DNA of 64,000 nt from Choristoneura fumiferana (GCF_025370935.1 NC_133474.1:122740-186739); one strand, 5' to 3'; shown: positions 52,693 through 64,000, numbered from the stretch's first letter. Notes: generated by a model not told the origin, from the sequence alone. Translations and numbers: made by a program.

Positions 52693-53020
52693 TCTTAAGT
52701 TATTTATTATAATAATAATAATAATAATAATAATTTATTTGTTGAAAGCAGGTGTACATAAATGATCTTAAAACTATTTTGAATCTCCACTTTCTACCGA
52801 AAGATAGGCGTACAAATTTAAATTTCTTAAAATAAAATCTTTAACATAACATCTCATGCAAATAATAATAAAAAATAAAAATAAAATGTCAGTTAGCAAG
52901 TAAGAATCGAGTAGGTATGTCCACATATAATAACGTAATTAGCGTATTACGTAATTAGCTAACCTAACAACATCTTATAGTGACCATATCAATATAAAAA
53001 TGTTTTATGTTTTAAATTAA

Positions 53021-53148
53021 TAAACCCCCTTGCAAAAAAACGGGCACCTATGGTTTTTGTATTTTATGTGCACGAAAGCTTACTTTCTAAGCTTCAATGC
53101 CTAAAAATCTGAAAAACCATAGGTGCCCTTTTTTTTCAAAGGGGTTTA
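53021..53148. mobile_element. 128-bp hairpin MITE with ~38-bp arms
   Basis: TAAACCCCCTTGCAAAAAAA, then CGGGCACCTATGGTTTTT, is mirrored as AAAAACCATAGGTGCCC and TTTTTTTTCAAAGGGGTTTA. Confidence 0.75.
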
Positions 53149-53227
53149 GATAGACTTGGCCATCGCATGACACAATGTACGTATGTCACAAGTAATACAT
53201 ATTAAATTGGATTGTTTAGTGCGATAA

Positions 53228-53400
53228 CAATACAATAATCTGGTAGTGACATCCTGGTAGTCCGGCCAGGATCGTCTCCGCAGGATGGAACTCTTGAAAT
53301 TTGGTATGCAAATGTGGTTTGGGTGACAATACAAGTACAGCCAACAAAGAGTAGTCAGCAAAAAAAAGCTTGTATTAAAAATTTAATTTTTACCAAACTT
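53228..53400 (+). repeat. Interspersed repeat (GGCCAGGATCGTCTC group)
   Basis: CTGGTAGTGACATCCTGGTA, GTCCGGCCAGGATCGTCTCC, CTTGAAATTTGGTATGCAAA, GTCAGCAAAAAAAAGCTTGT. Pair of 31285-31440. Confidence 0.6.
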
Positions 53401-53433
53401 TTTATGCCATTAGTTTCTATAAACCGGCTAAGT

Positions 53434-53710
53434 GCAGGTGGTAGGACCTTGTGCAAGGTCCGCCCGGATTGCTACCACCATCTTGCTCGCTAATCCTGCC
53501 GTGAAGCAGCAGTGCTTGCATTGTTGTGTTTCGGCGTGGAGAGTAAGACAGCCGGTGAAATTACTGGCACGTGGTATCCCATCTTATGCCTCTAGTTTGG
53601 CAACGCGTTTGCAATACCCCTGGTGTTGCAGATGTTTATGGGCGGTGGTGACCTCTTACCATCAGGAGACCCACTTGCTCGTTTGCCTTCCAGTCGTATA
53701 AAAAAAAAGT
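53434..53710 (+). mobile_element. A-tailed LINE/SINE-like element
   Basis: CAGGTGGTAGGACCTTGTGC to TTGCCTTCCAGTCGTATAAA. Near-identical to 25916 and 38757, with a few small deletions. Confidence 0.7.
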
Positions 53711-54334
53711 GCGTGTCGGGCTACGCATAGTATACAAGGTTTCGCCTTTGACGCAGTACTCGTATAGTCACAAGGAGCATATTTGACACAAACAGCGTGC
53801 TTAAATATCTGATACGACTCTATTTCTAGGGCTGGTAGGTAGGTTGTGTCGGATATTTTTGCATAGTGCTGTGGCAGATATGAATGCAGGAGATTTATTG
53901 AACATGAAACTACCGTGAGACTCAATCATGTTAAATGATATTGAAACGGATAACTCACGTCTTAAATCGAGTTTAGCTCGACTTGTTTCGAGCTATTTCG
54001 TAGCCCTTCTTCGTAGGAGCACGCGACTCGGCGGCTGCCGCAACAAGCGCGCTGGGCGCCACCGCTCTGCTGGCGCGACTGCCCGGTGACACTAACACCG
54101 GCATACAGCTAAGTACCCGCATTTTTGTCGTCATTTTTATTGCCACTGTCAAATGTAGGGTATCATTTAATATGAATGCAGAAGAATACACTTTGACCGT
54201 CAATAAAAATTTTGTCAATCAGAATAAAAATAAACATGTAAAATCCTTAACAGGGATATTCAGTCACGCCAACCCAGCCTTCTATTGAAATATTCCGGAT
54301 ACAAGAGACTGTGTACAATTAGTTACGTATTCGG
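53711..54334. other. Unique stretch with a GC-rich part and a repeat end
   Basis: 53940-53990 (GATAACTCACGTCTTAAATC, GAGTTTAGCTCGAC) is inverted at 62222-62260. 53995-54110 is GC-rich (GCACGCGACTCGGCGGCTGC). No gene. Confidence 0.4.
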
Positions 54335-54670
54335 CAAATCGTGTTGGCAAAAACGGAACCCTTATAGTTTTGACATGTCTGTCTGTCTGTTTGTCTGTCT
54401 ATCTGTCCGTCCGTCCGCGGCTTTGCTCAGGGACTATCAATACAAGAAAGCTGTAATTTTTTTTAGGGTACCTCCCATAGACGTAAAGTGTGGGTGATTT
54501 TTTTTTCATCCAACCCTATAGTGTGGAATCGTGTCGTGTCGTTGGATAGGTGTTTTAAAACCATTACGGTTTTGCTAAGACGATTTTTCGATTCATTGTT
54601 TTTTTTGCGAAATATAATATTCAACTTTAAAGTGCCAATTTCATTAAAATCGAGCGTCCACTACCGTGAT
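54335..54670 (-). mobile_element. Lep1/Helitron-like repeat, inverted
   Basis: AAAACGGAACCCTTATAG, a GTCT/GTCC run, GCGGCTTTGCTCAGGGACTA, then TTTCATTAAAATCGAGCGTC: the reverse of 55050-55640. Confidence 0.6.
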
Positions 54671-55049
54671 CACCTAATGTTAAGTACAGATGAGGCCAAA
54701 GGTGTATCTCACTGGTTCAGTAACAGCCTATTCACTCTAGCCTAGTCTAGTTACTGAAATAAATGAAAATAAAAACAAAAACAAATAAATAAACACTTGT
54801 GAAAATTTGGGCCGTATTCACATTCAGTACAAAGTTGGAATCAATCGACGAACGTTAATACAATTAACATAAACCATGTTTCACGGCCGATACCCAGGGA
54901 GCGCGATAACTGGTTATATTCCACAAACTATTACACGGCACGGCTCTCTAAACTTCGCTATTCTCCTGGGTGGCGATCTCATTTCACCAATTATGATTTA
55001 GGTAGTCGTCGTTTTGACTATGACATAGTAAAATAAAATATAAAATTAA
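54671..55049. other. Unique stretch, no gene seen
   Basis: AT-rich, with only short frames. Confidence 0.4.
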
Positions 55050-55640
55050 AAACCGGCCAAGAGCGTGTCGGACACGCCCAAAATAGGGTTCCGTAGCCAT
55101 TACGTTAAAAAAAAAATTCTAAGGATTTCGTATTTTGTACGGAATCTTCCAAGTTTAGGTATATTTTATACCTTAGGCTGCTATTTACTCTTAAACTACT
55201 AATCATTCTCAAGCAAACTTAGCCGTTATAGTTTTCCTTGAAGGTTTGATATATTTACTACCACTGAATTTTTTCAAAATTTTTCACTCACCGGTTTAGA
55301 TTTTAGAGGGGGGGGGGCGCTCGATTTTAATGAAAATTTGCACTTTAAAGTTGAATATTTTGCAAACAAATCACTGAATCGAAAAACCGTTTTAGCAACC
55401 CCCTATGATTTTAAAAGACGATACCCCACACTATAAGGTTGGATGAGAGAGGTAAGTGCTTACAATTTTTTTTTTTTAATTTTGTACCATTTTGTCGGCA
55501 TAGTTTACATACATATTCGTGCAAAATACAGCTTTCTAGCATTGATAGTCCTTGAGCAAAGCCGCGGACGGACAGGCAGACAGACAGACAGACAAACTAA
55601 GGGTTCCGTTTTTGCCATTTTGGCTCCGGAACCCTAAAAA
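55050..55640 (+). mobile_element. Lep1/Helitron-like repeat, long copy
   Basis: CCGGCCAAGAGCGTGTCGGA, GCCCAAAATAGGGTTCCGTA, poly-G at 55308, CGGACGGACAGGCAGACAGA, TTGCCATTTTGGCTCCGGAA. Confidence 0.65.
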
Positions 55641-55721
55641 TGGTATTTGCTCCCGTCGTCTGTATTTGCGGAAAAATACAATCTAGGGCTCTTTAAAGCT
55701 AGAGTGAGTAGGAGAGAAGGT

Positions 55722-55768
55722 CTGTGCCCAGCAGTGGGACGAATAGACTGGGATGGTGATGATGATAA
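55722..55768 (+). repeat. SINE family S1 tail fragment
   Basis: GGTCTGTGCCCAGCAGTGGG, ACGAATAGACTGGGATGGTG, ATGATGATAAG. Confidence 0.5.
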
Positions 55769-56429
55769 GATAACAGAAACATAGAACCTCCTCCTTTTTT
55801 TAAGTAGGTTAAAAATATTTATTTCTGACAGCTCGACATTATAAAATAGATTAATTAGATTAAAATTATTACCTTCTGAAAAAACAGTATAAGACATTTA
55901 ATTAAAGATTCACATAAATGTATACTAATCTTATTAATATAATAAATAGTATAAAAAATAAAAAATTTACAATGTATTAGTTATTCAGTTAAATAATGAT
56001 GCAAACAAGAATATTCTTAAATATGTTACTTATAAAATATTCCATTAATACTATATTAATTAAAATCATAAGAAAATACCTAATCTGGTACTAGTTAGGA
56101 AACTTAAAAACTATATATATAGCTTGAAGTGAATTACAGAGACATTAACTTCTCATTGCAGATATCCAGCTAGATCTAGATATCTTTGAACAACTAAAGT
56201 AGAATCAAACGTCGAGTCCATTCGTGATGGAAGGTGATTCCGACAACAGGTTCATCCGCGTTATCCGTTATCCCGAGCGATCGCTGTTGAACTCAACTTG
56301 CAGCAGCTGCTATGATATTGCTTTGCTAGAGATGCAGTTTGTCTCTCGATTTCGGTATTGAATTTTTATATTTTAGAGGAATTTTATTCTGCACTATTGA
56401 CAGAGTGCCCGTGATTATCGGACAAATGT
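55769..56429. other. Very AT-rich, then a unique part
   Basis: 55800-56160 is AT-rich with no frame of interest. 56160-56350 is repeat-free with mixed composition (GTTATCCCGAGCGATCGCTG). Nothing supports a gene. Confidence 0.4.
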
Positions 56430-56439
56430 GGCAGTTTCC

Positions 56440-56629
56440 CGTTTACATTATCTTGCCCGAATTTCACTTGCCATACCAACGTTTGCCATAAAATACGATC
56501 GTGCTGTTTTCAGGATTTTTTTTTCTCTGAAGAAATTACTATTAAAGAAATAAATTACTTTATGGCAAAAGAAAATTCTAGAAAACGATACATTCGGGCA
56601 TATGAAATTCGGGCAAACGATAGAGAACC
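56440..56629. mobile_element. 190-bp imperfect hairpin element with a 10-bp flanking duplication
   Basis: GGCAGTTTCC flanks both sides (56430-56439 and 56630-56639). The termini are inverted around TTGCCCGAATTTCA, and TTGCCATAAA recurs inside as TTTATGGCAAA. Possibly related in style to 26255-27010. Confidence 0.55.
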
Positions 56630-57063
56630 GGCAGTTTCCACATAGCTGCTAAATACACCCAAGTGGAGTTCGGAGTTTAAAGATATGTCGTAAACACTGC
56701 TGCTCACTCTGACATCAGAACTCTTACTCGCCTTTTACGTCACCAACGGGAAGAGATGGGTGCTACTAGACTTTTTTTTTTGGTTTTAATTCAAAATCTT
56801 TTTCCAGCAATAATGTGCCCCTGAAACCAAAACCATACTTCGGTATCATCTACACAGCACTGCATCTCTCGTCTGGTCGCAGCAGTATTATTCTTGAACT
56901 TTAAAACTAATAGCGTGATTACTTTCCTCGAGAAACTCCAATTTAATAACTATAACTTTCATATAAATTACCATCAGACGCGAAGTGAAAGTTCAATCTT
57001 AGCGATATTACATTTCTAATTACAGACAAGTTGTGCTCGACTAGCATACGGTCGTGCATTAAC

Positions 57064-57290
57064 CAGGGATTTTATTTTATTTTATCTACATGCATATCAT
57101 AACTTCCCTAGAAAACTTATGACATGCATGTAGATAATAATTATTATTCAAAGTCAAAGTCAAAGTCAAAGTCAAAGTCAAAGTCAAAGTCAAAAAAGTC
57201 AAAGTCAAAGTCAAAGTCAAAATACAGACCATATCTGAACATATTATAGAAAACTTATGATACGCATGTAGATAAAGTTATGTATGCGGC
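57064..57290. repeat. Palindrome plus an AAAGTC hexanucleotide run
   Basis: TTTATCTACATGCATATCAT and its inverse ATGACATGCATGTAGATAA, then about twelve AAAGTC units (57151-57220), then a further TTATGATACGCATGTAGATAA. Confidence 0.65.
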
Positions 57291-57477
57291 TATACATAAT
57301 TAGGCATTATGCACCAGCCACATAAATAACTATTATTTATTTGGGGCATCAACAGCAATACAGACAATACAGTACGTTATAATAGGACTTAGGTACTAAA
57401 CAGAAAGCCAATTACAGACATCCACAGAAATACAATGCTCAAACAGGATGCTCGAAATAGCAGTGTTGTGCCCGAAA

Positions 57478-57915
57478 AAACCGGCCAACTGCGACTCGGA
57501 CTCGAGCATTGAAGGTTCCGTACAAATCTGTGTGTAACTTTAAAAATTATTAAAAATATTTTTATTATATATGTAACTAAAAAATTACGGTTTTCGCAAT
57601 TTTTCCTTTATCTGTGCTATAAGACGTTGCTTCGTACCAAATTTCAAGATTGTGAGTTCACGGGAAATACCCTGTGGGTGTGTCCCTTGAGAGTTTCGAA
57701 AATTTGCGGCATAAACGGCTGTATCTTTTGATTGCGTGGGCTTAGAAGTTTGATTTTTTTACAGCTCCAAGGGACAGTAGATTTGAGTATTTGATATAAA
57801 TTTCAGCTTGATACCTCAACGCGTTCCTGAGAAAAAGGGTCACGAACGGACGGACGGACAACAAAATTATCCTATAAGGGCTTCGTTTTTCCTTTCGAGG
57901 CACGGAACCCTAGAA
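57478..57915 (+). mobile_element. Interspersed repeat related to the insertion in the copy 3 UTR
   Basis: ACCGGCCAACTGCGACTCGG, GAAGGTTCCGTACAAATCTG, CTGAGAAAAAGGGTCACGAA, a CGGA run, GGCACGGAACCCTA. Confidence 0.6.
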
Positions 57916-59436
57916 ACAGGGCAAGCGCGAGTTAGACTGAGAACGACTGGTGGTTTCTGCTCTTTCTTAGACACAACGAAAAAAATTGTACCTATTCCCT
58001 CAGCAAGCCGTAACGTTGTTTTTCAGTGCATTTTGGTTCTGTAGGTACCCTTAAAAATGTTGAAACATTTAGTGCACGTACACCGGTCAAATCCTTGTGA
58101 TTGCGACCATTCCAATTCGCACGAACAATAGCCTAATGCTTGATCGAATGAGCGGTAACAAACCGAACGAGTGACCGAATGAATGGACCGATCAGTCACG
58201 AGTGAATGGAATAGTCAGTGGACAGGCGAATGACGATTGCACCTTATTAGTGCTCTAATGCGATTGTCGCCCGGGCTTTGTCCTTGGATAGGAAATGTGC
58301 TCGGAACACACATTTTCTCTTAGATAACTTTGATACAAAACTGGGAAAAAACAAAAGACGTAAATTCATCAATATCTGTTGAATAATAAGAAAGATATGA
58401 GCGAATAAAGCTTTCATCCATCTCTCTCTACAAAAATTAAATTTAGTAGGGAGTTCCTTCTAGTTATTTACGTAGATGACGGCTGTATATGGTAACATTT
58501 TTGCAGATAGCAAATATGTTCCAACAGTCCAATTTATGTTTATGGTGGTCATCATATACGGTTTTTGAACGTATTATAGAGGTTTATGATATATGTGTAG
58601 ATAAGAATATTTGAATATTAGGCAGACAGACAGACAGAGATGGCAAACCTATAAAGGTTCCGTTTTTGCCATTTTGGCTCCGGAACCCTAAAAAGACACT
58701 AAAATTACATATATTTGTTGTGCATAACAAAATTCATCCAACTTACTGTAATTACATAAAGAGCCACTTAAATTTTAAATGTTTGCCTAATTCCTCGCCG
58801 TTATTTTGCCAGTATTTTTGCGTAATTATCAAAGTAAATTAAAGCGGCGATTTCTCTATGCAAGTACTGTGTTGACTTATAAAAGCTTATTAAAACGTTC
58901 AAGTTAAATTATGAAGCCGGCGAATCTAGGCCAGCCTCGGGTGCTGAGACGTTGGCAGCCATACAAAAATCATCAACGTAAGTGGTCGTTTGTAATTACT
59001 TTTTGTTTTATATTTACGTGTCTATTTATACTCACGTTTTCGACCGCGTAAACCACTAGTCTTGGCAGTTGTAGAAATTCAGGGACTTAAATGAAAATAA
59101 AAAATAATAATGAGAAAATAGCGATAAGAATTTGCGATTTTACTTAGTGCTTTTGTATGTATATTGTAGGTATTATTATGTGTAATTGCTGAAAGAAAAT
59201 GATTTTAATATTTGCATGCTCAATTAGGGTAGAACATAAGAACATCTAGTAGCACTAAGACCTTTTCTATTGACTATGTTCTGGCAATAAACATAATTTG
59301 AATTTGAATAATTTCCCATGCGAATTCTCAAATCTACACATGGTGGTCTTCGTCTAAGCTGTGGGAAGAACACTCGTATAAATAAGCGGTCGAAATTTTG
59401 GAATTTCACTTGTCTACAAACAAACTGATTCCACAA
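57916..59436. other. Mostly unique stretch
   Basis: 58618-58697 is a Lep1-like tail (CAGA run, TTGCCATTTTGGCTCCGGAA). 58080-58300 is repeat-free with several GAATGA/GAGTGAC variants. No convincing frame. Confidence 0.4.
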
Positions 59437-59708
59437 AAAGCCGCGGTGGCCTAGTGGTTCGACTTATGGCCTCTCAAGCAGAGGATCGTAGGTTCAAACC
59501 TGAGCTCGTATATCTGAGTATTTCGGGATTGATATGCGATACCACGAGCGTTATGGTGAAGGAAAATAACGCGAGGCTGCACAAACCTGCGAAGCAATTC
59601 AGTGGTGTATCCCAATCCAACCGTATTTGCGTGGAAACTGCCAAAGCTCCAGCATTCTGAGAGGACGCCAGTTCCTAACAGTGTGTGGGGCGTTTATAAG
59701 CTAGGATC
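59437..59708 (+). mobile_element. SINE family S1, decayed
   Basis: AAGCCGCGGTGGCCTAGTGG, GTAGGTTCAAACCTGAGCTC, ACCACGAGCGTTATGGTGAA, TGGGGCGTTTATAAGCTAGG. TGA tail lost. Confidence 0.65.
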
Positions 59709-59711
59709 GTA

Positions 59712-60568
59712 ATTCTGCGGGAATATAAGATTAAAAGGTAGCCTACGCGCTATTTTCGAGATTGAGCTAAGTACGATCAAACTTCAACCAAATCCATCCA
59801 GCCATTTCGGCGTGAAAAACGCACAAACTTTCACATTTATGATATAAGTAGAAAAAATCATTTAACTTAAGAAGTATCCTGACAGAATCATCAACGTCCG
59901 CTGTAATCCCTCGTGCGAAAAAGCTAAAAATTTGCATAGAAGGTCCATTTTGACTAATACACAAGGAAAAGGGACGGATTATTCGAAATCCCCACGGGAT
60001 ACGGAGTTGTGCAACTGAGGAAAGCCACAAGGTCTAGTTAGTATTAATCTGAATAGCACGTTTGCACTGCTCATTTTCTTCAAAAACATTAAGAGTATTT
60101 TAAACTGGGTTTCAGAACATTTCAAACAAAGAAACGTCGCCATTGAATATCAGATGAATAATATTGTTATTAAATAAATAAGAAAAACAAAACACATGAC
60201 TGCTTTCGAAAAACTTTGAATACAAACTAAAAAGGATAAAAGAAGTAGTAGAGTTACTCTATAACTCTGTTAATAGGGCTGTCAACTGTAGGGGGGCCGA
60301 ATTCAAAATTGTGACCAGCTCAAAAATTCTCAGTAATGGGTCCCGACTGCTGCTCTCATCTGAAGGTCGGGTTTTTCATCTGGCTCTGGAGAAATTATGT
60401 CAATAATAATTATTTTTTATTGGTTTAGTTTAATAAATAAATATTTATAAATAAAATTGGCAGGGGCATTGTGGTTAAAAACGTCAAAAATATCATAATT
60501 TCAGCCATGCGTCTAGGAGTTCACAGATTTCCTCGTTTAACAATAATTATGTCATCGACATTAAGTGT
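59712..60568. other. Repeat end, then unique AT-rich stretch
   Basis: 59780-59850 is a TTTCGGCGTGAAAAACGC, CACAAACTTTCACATTTATG-type repeat end. The rest shows no gene. Confidence 0.4.
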
Positions 60569-60882
60569 AAAAAAAAGCCGTGGTGGCCTAGTGGTTTGAC
60601 CTATCGCCTCTGAAGCTGAGGATCGTGGGTTCAAACACCGGCTCGCACCTCTGAGTTTTTCGAAATTCATGTGCGCAATTACATTTGAAATCTACCACGA
60701 GCTTTACGGTGAAGGAAAACATCGTGAGGAAACCTGCGCAAACCTGCGAAGCAATTCAATGGTGTGTGTGAAGTTCCCAATCCGCACTGGGCCCGCGTGA
60801 GAACTACGGCCCAAGCCCTCTCATTCTGAGAGCAGGCCCACAGGCACACCCAGCAGTGGGACGTATATAGGCTGGGATGATG
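60569..60882 (+). mobile_element. SINE family S1 with a 9-bp target-site duplication
   Basis: ATTAAGTGT flanks both sides (60560-60568 and 60883-60891). AGCCGTGGTGGCCTAGTGGT, GTGGGTTCAAACACCGGCTC, CAGCAGTGGGACGTATATAG, GGCTGGGATGATG. Confidence 0.83.
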
Positions 60883-60891
60883 ATTAAGTGT

Positions 60892-61267
60892 CAATTATTT
60901 TTGTTCAAAAACATTTCTATTCTACAACGGCATTGATGAGGCTACGTTTCAAAGCTGCCTTGCATGCATCTTGCAATATAATAAACAAAATGTTGCAAAC
61001 AGCAGTTGACGATATGCTTGCATGTTTCAATACTGCAGTGCAGTGCATGATTCCAAATTCCAGAACGAAAAAGAAGTGGTTCTTTATAATAAAGCAGGAA
61101 TGGAGTTTTAATGCTGCAGAATAATTAGGCTAGATTTCTAGACAATATAATTAATTAAGTCTGCCAGTTGGATTAACGAAATTAATGTTATTTAGGGCAC
61201 GTGTCTGAATATCGAAAATTGAAACATCGACAGATTAAAATATCGACTTTTAAAATATCGAACTTAA
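60892..61267. other. Unique AT-rich stretch, no gene called
   Basis: A 78-codon frame from 60888 has no recognisable domain. Confidence 0.35.
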
Positions 61268-61508
61268 CCTTTACTTAGCCCTGTACGCAAAAAGAGGGGT
61301 ACTATGAGTTTGACCCTATGTCTGTCTGTCTGTGGCACCGTAGCTCTTAAACGGGTGGACCGATTTGAATGCGGTTTTTTTGTTTGGAATCAGGATTTCT
61401 AGCAATGGTTCTAGACATGATTCATCAAAATCGGTTCAGCCATTATTGAGATATTGAACTTTGAAGTCACAAAGTCGAGGGTTGTCCAACTTTATGCTGG
61501 TTACGTTA
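61268..61508 (+). repeat. Family R repeat, near full length
   Basis: CCCTGTACGCAAAAAGAGGG, GTACTATGAGTTTGACCCTA, TCATCAAAATCGGTTCAGCC, GTCGAGGGTTGTCCAACTTT. Confidence 0.6.
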
Positions 61509-61642
61509 GGTTATTAACATTTAAGATATTTTAATTTTCGATATTCATATACGTCCCCATTATTTACTTTGCCAATTAAACAAAAAAATTGCCAAGTCGA
61601 GCACGCGTGTGTACTAAGGGTTCAATACTCTATCTCTCTCTA

Positions 61643-61910
61643 AAATAAATAAATAAATATCACGGGACAATTCACACCAATTGACCTAGTCCCAAAGTAA
61701 GCTTAGCAAAGCTTGTGTTATAGGTACTAAGTAACGGATAAAATATAATTATATAGATATAATAGATACATACTTAAATACATATTAAACACCCAAGACC
61801 CGAGAACAAACATTCGTATTTTTCATACAAATATCTGCCCCGACACGGGAATCGAACCCGGGACCTCAAGCTTCGTAGTCAGGTTCTCTAACCACTAGGC
61901 CATCTGGTCG
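61643..61910 (-). mobile_element. tRNA-derived SINE, family S2, best copy
   Basis: On minus: CGACCAGATGGCCTAGTGGT, TAGAGAACCTGACTACGAAG, GGTCCCGGGTTCGATTCCCG, TGTCGGGGCAG, then an AT-rich 3' part ending in TATTTATTTATTTA. Confidence 0.8.
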
Positions 61911-63567
61911 TCTAAATCTCTCTACACATCTCTCTCTCTAAACATTGAACTGACTAGGTCTAAGTAGCTATTTATAAATAGCTACTGACAAACAAATTAT
62001 GTAGATTCATTGACATTCTAAGTAAGTAAAGTGTTTCTTGCCTGATTTAAAAAAATACATTTTGATATTGACTTTCATATTACAAGCTCAGCCAGCGTCC
62101 AATTTGAATGCAGGCTATCTTAGAAGGTTACCTTCATTTTACTTAATAATAATAATAATAAAAGATATTTATTTAATAGTTTGCTTACAAATTCTACATA
62201 GGTACATAACAAATAATATGTCGAGCTAAACTCGGTTTATGACGTGAGTTATCCGTTATAATAACTTTTAAAATAAGTACAATCAAACTGTCAGAAGGGA
62301 AAGCGACTCAGCTTATGCCTGCGCCTTGCAGAACAGTCCCTTGGCTAACAGACGCTGTTTTTCAGTCGCCCCCATAAACCATAACCCTAATAAATACCAT
62401 CAATTCACATGCGCATTTTTTTTACATACATACTTCCGGACACTATCAAAGTCGTTCAAAGCTTTCGTTCGTACCCACTTACATTTAATTTCATTCCTCC
62501 AGACACAAAACTGCATCGGACGCTGCGTGCACTTGGCGAGCATCCAGACCCTCGTAATGAACGTGATTTAAAGCTAAATAAGAAAAAGTTGCAGTGCCTT
62601 TATCATTCTAGTTGTGGGAACTACTTGGCTCGTTCACACACAATGATGAAACTATTTCTATGTTAAGAACGCCTTTGCTACAATTCCTCTAAGTCACTAC
62701 ACTTGATAGTCTCGTAGGCATCGGTCAAGGAAAAGATATATGGAGTGGGGATTGATTTTTTTTTTACTTTGGCGATATGGGTATAAAATGAAATACATAT
62801 TTTATAATAATTAGCCAATTTCAGTTACATAATATAGATATGTAATCAATTATGGATTGTTTGAATTCAAACTCAAACTCACAACATTTATTGACAACAA
62901 AACACACTACATCACAACAAAAACACAGTAAAAACATGAATAGAAGAAGAGATAAAAATTAGAGACATTGTGCTGCAGTGTGATGCCAAAAGGACTCAGC
63001 AAGGGGCTCTGAATTGATGATTAGATATGTATTAATTATTAGAGTAAAATAGTTTATGGATTAACATTTTTATACTCTATCAAGGTGTAGTGTACGTACT
63101 ATTTAATAATAATGTCACCTAATGTAATGAACATGACATAAATTAATAAATAAATGAATACATGAATGTTTGTTAAAGCTACCATTTTCACAGAAATAAA
63201 AAAAATATTAAATAAAATAATATTAAAAATACTTTTCTGAAAACCGCATCAAAATCGGTTCAGCCAAACGCGAGATAAGGGCGGACAAACATACATTACA
63301 TTACATACCTACAGGTCAAACTGAGAACCTTCTTATTTTGCAGTCGGTTAAAAAATTTAAAATTCGACTGCCTACAAGAAACTTTAGTAAGTACATTAGT
63401 ACTATTATAGGTAATCTGTGACTAGTTAAAAACTGAAAAGGGAAACAAATCTAAGACTCTGTTAAGTAACTTAAACTTAAACAGTTGGGGATCATTACTG
63501 GGATTTTTTGAGCTGATCACGAGGTATTTTGGTGGGTTTTATTTGGGTTTTGATATTTAATATACCT
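61911..63567. other. Unique AT-rich region with scattered repeat ends
   Basis: 62143-62160 is an AATAAT run. 62222-62275 (TCGAGCTAAACTCGGTTTAT, GACGTGAGTTATCCGTTATA) is the inverse of 53940. 63240-63360 has AAAATCGGTTCAGCC and a CATACATTACATTACATAC run. 62326-62666 has two overlapping frames of about 80 codons without a domain. Confidence 0.4.
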
Positions 63568-63697
63568 CGTTGAGTTTCTTGCCGGATTATTCTAAACAGA
63601 GGTCTTTTCCGAACCGTTGGCAGTTTTTTTTTGACATTCATTAGTGCTTGTTATAGCCTAAATTGAATAAAGATATTTTGACTTTGACTTTAATAAT
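63568..63697 (+). repeat. LINE-like 3' tail (TTTGAC repeats)
   Basis: CTCGTTGAGTTTCTTGCCGG, CCGAACCGTTGGCAG, TTAGTGCTTGTTATAGCC, AATAAAGATATTTTGACTTT, GACTTT. Confidence 0.65.
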
Positions 63698-64000
63698 TTT
63701 TTACACGGGAAAAGCCACAAGATAAAGTTAGTGGACGTATAAATCAAATTAAAATTTAATCAAATTTAACGGTAGTAATTCACCGGTCGTTTTAACCATC
63801 GTTAAATCGTTGATTAGTCGATTAAATTCAACGAATACTTAAGTACTTAATTATCAAAAATTAAACAGAGTTATTTTGTTCTTGCAACTTCTGTCGTGCT
63901 TGCAGCCCATTGTTATACAATAACACAGTACTGCATGACATTGTGTATAACTATATATAACTCAGTAAGTAAACAATATTCGTTTACAAGCGTACGCATT
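63698..64000. other. AT-rich end of the window, nothing recognised
   Basis: No frame or repeat of interest. Confidence 0.4.

Noticed and set aside
61840..61910. tRNA gene on the minus strand (A box and B box present)
   Set aside because: It is the head of SINE family S2, found again at 42330-42393. It cannot fold into a full cloverleaf with an acceptor stem.

Overview
The window looks like lepidopteran (moth or butterfly) nuclear DNA. It is AT-rich. It is full of short interspersed elements typical of that order: two or three tRNA-derived SINE families, RTE-clade non-LTR retrotransposon tails ending in TGA or ATA repeats, microsatellite-associated elements with CAGA and CGGA runs, and A-tailed LINE-like fragments. 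All introns seen have GT-AG borders. There is no bacterial or phage signal, no rRNA, no functional tRNA gene and no CRISPR array.

The first 22 kb hold the only convincing host genes: a cluster of six related small secreted-protein genes or remnants that I do not recognise as a named family. Each has the same layout. A TATAA box lies 37-43 nt before the ATG. Exon 1 encodes a short leader plus a Cys-Thr motif and ends in phase 1. Exon 2 is 83 nt where it is complete. Exon 3 ends in a Trp-Cys-Pro motif. Copies 1 (1635-3215), 4 (10616-15312) and 5 (18986-21629) are intact and encode 127, 125 and 127 residues. Copy 3 (5778-7764) has good exons 2 and 3 and good splice sites but a 1-base deletion beside the ATG. 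Copy 2 (4386-4980) has a stop in exon 1, a cut-off exon 2 and no exon 3. Copy 0 (277-394, minus) points the other way, carries two compensating frameshifts and runs off the left edge.

Copies 4 and 5 lie in a tandem segmental duplication (about 10.27-17.66 kb against 18.64-23.04 kb). Their leaders are identical for 72 nt, but the remaining coding parts differ by about 31 amino-acid replacements against about 5 synonymous changes (hand count), plus two codon indels. This pattern fits a rapidly evolving secreted effector family (immune, digestive/salivary, reproductive or other). It is the most promising undescribed system in the window. After the duplication, copy 4 alone received a small LTR retrotransposon in intron 1; copy 5 preserves the empty site.

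From about 22 kb to the right end I see no convincing complete gene, only dense repeats and short unique stretches. Structures worth noting are hairpin MITEs (29.05, 30.82, 38.48, 53.02 and 56.44 kb), a 32-bp minisatellite arranged as a 3.2-kb foldback and interrupted by a 1.58-kb element with perfect 45-bp inverted ends (47.7-50.9 kb), two RTE insertions with clear target-site duplications, four SINEs with 9-15 bp duplications, and one possible proline-rich exon at 37611-37796. Several GC-rich unique islands may be regulatory or untranslated exons of a gene whose coding exons lie elsewhere.
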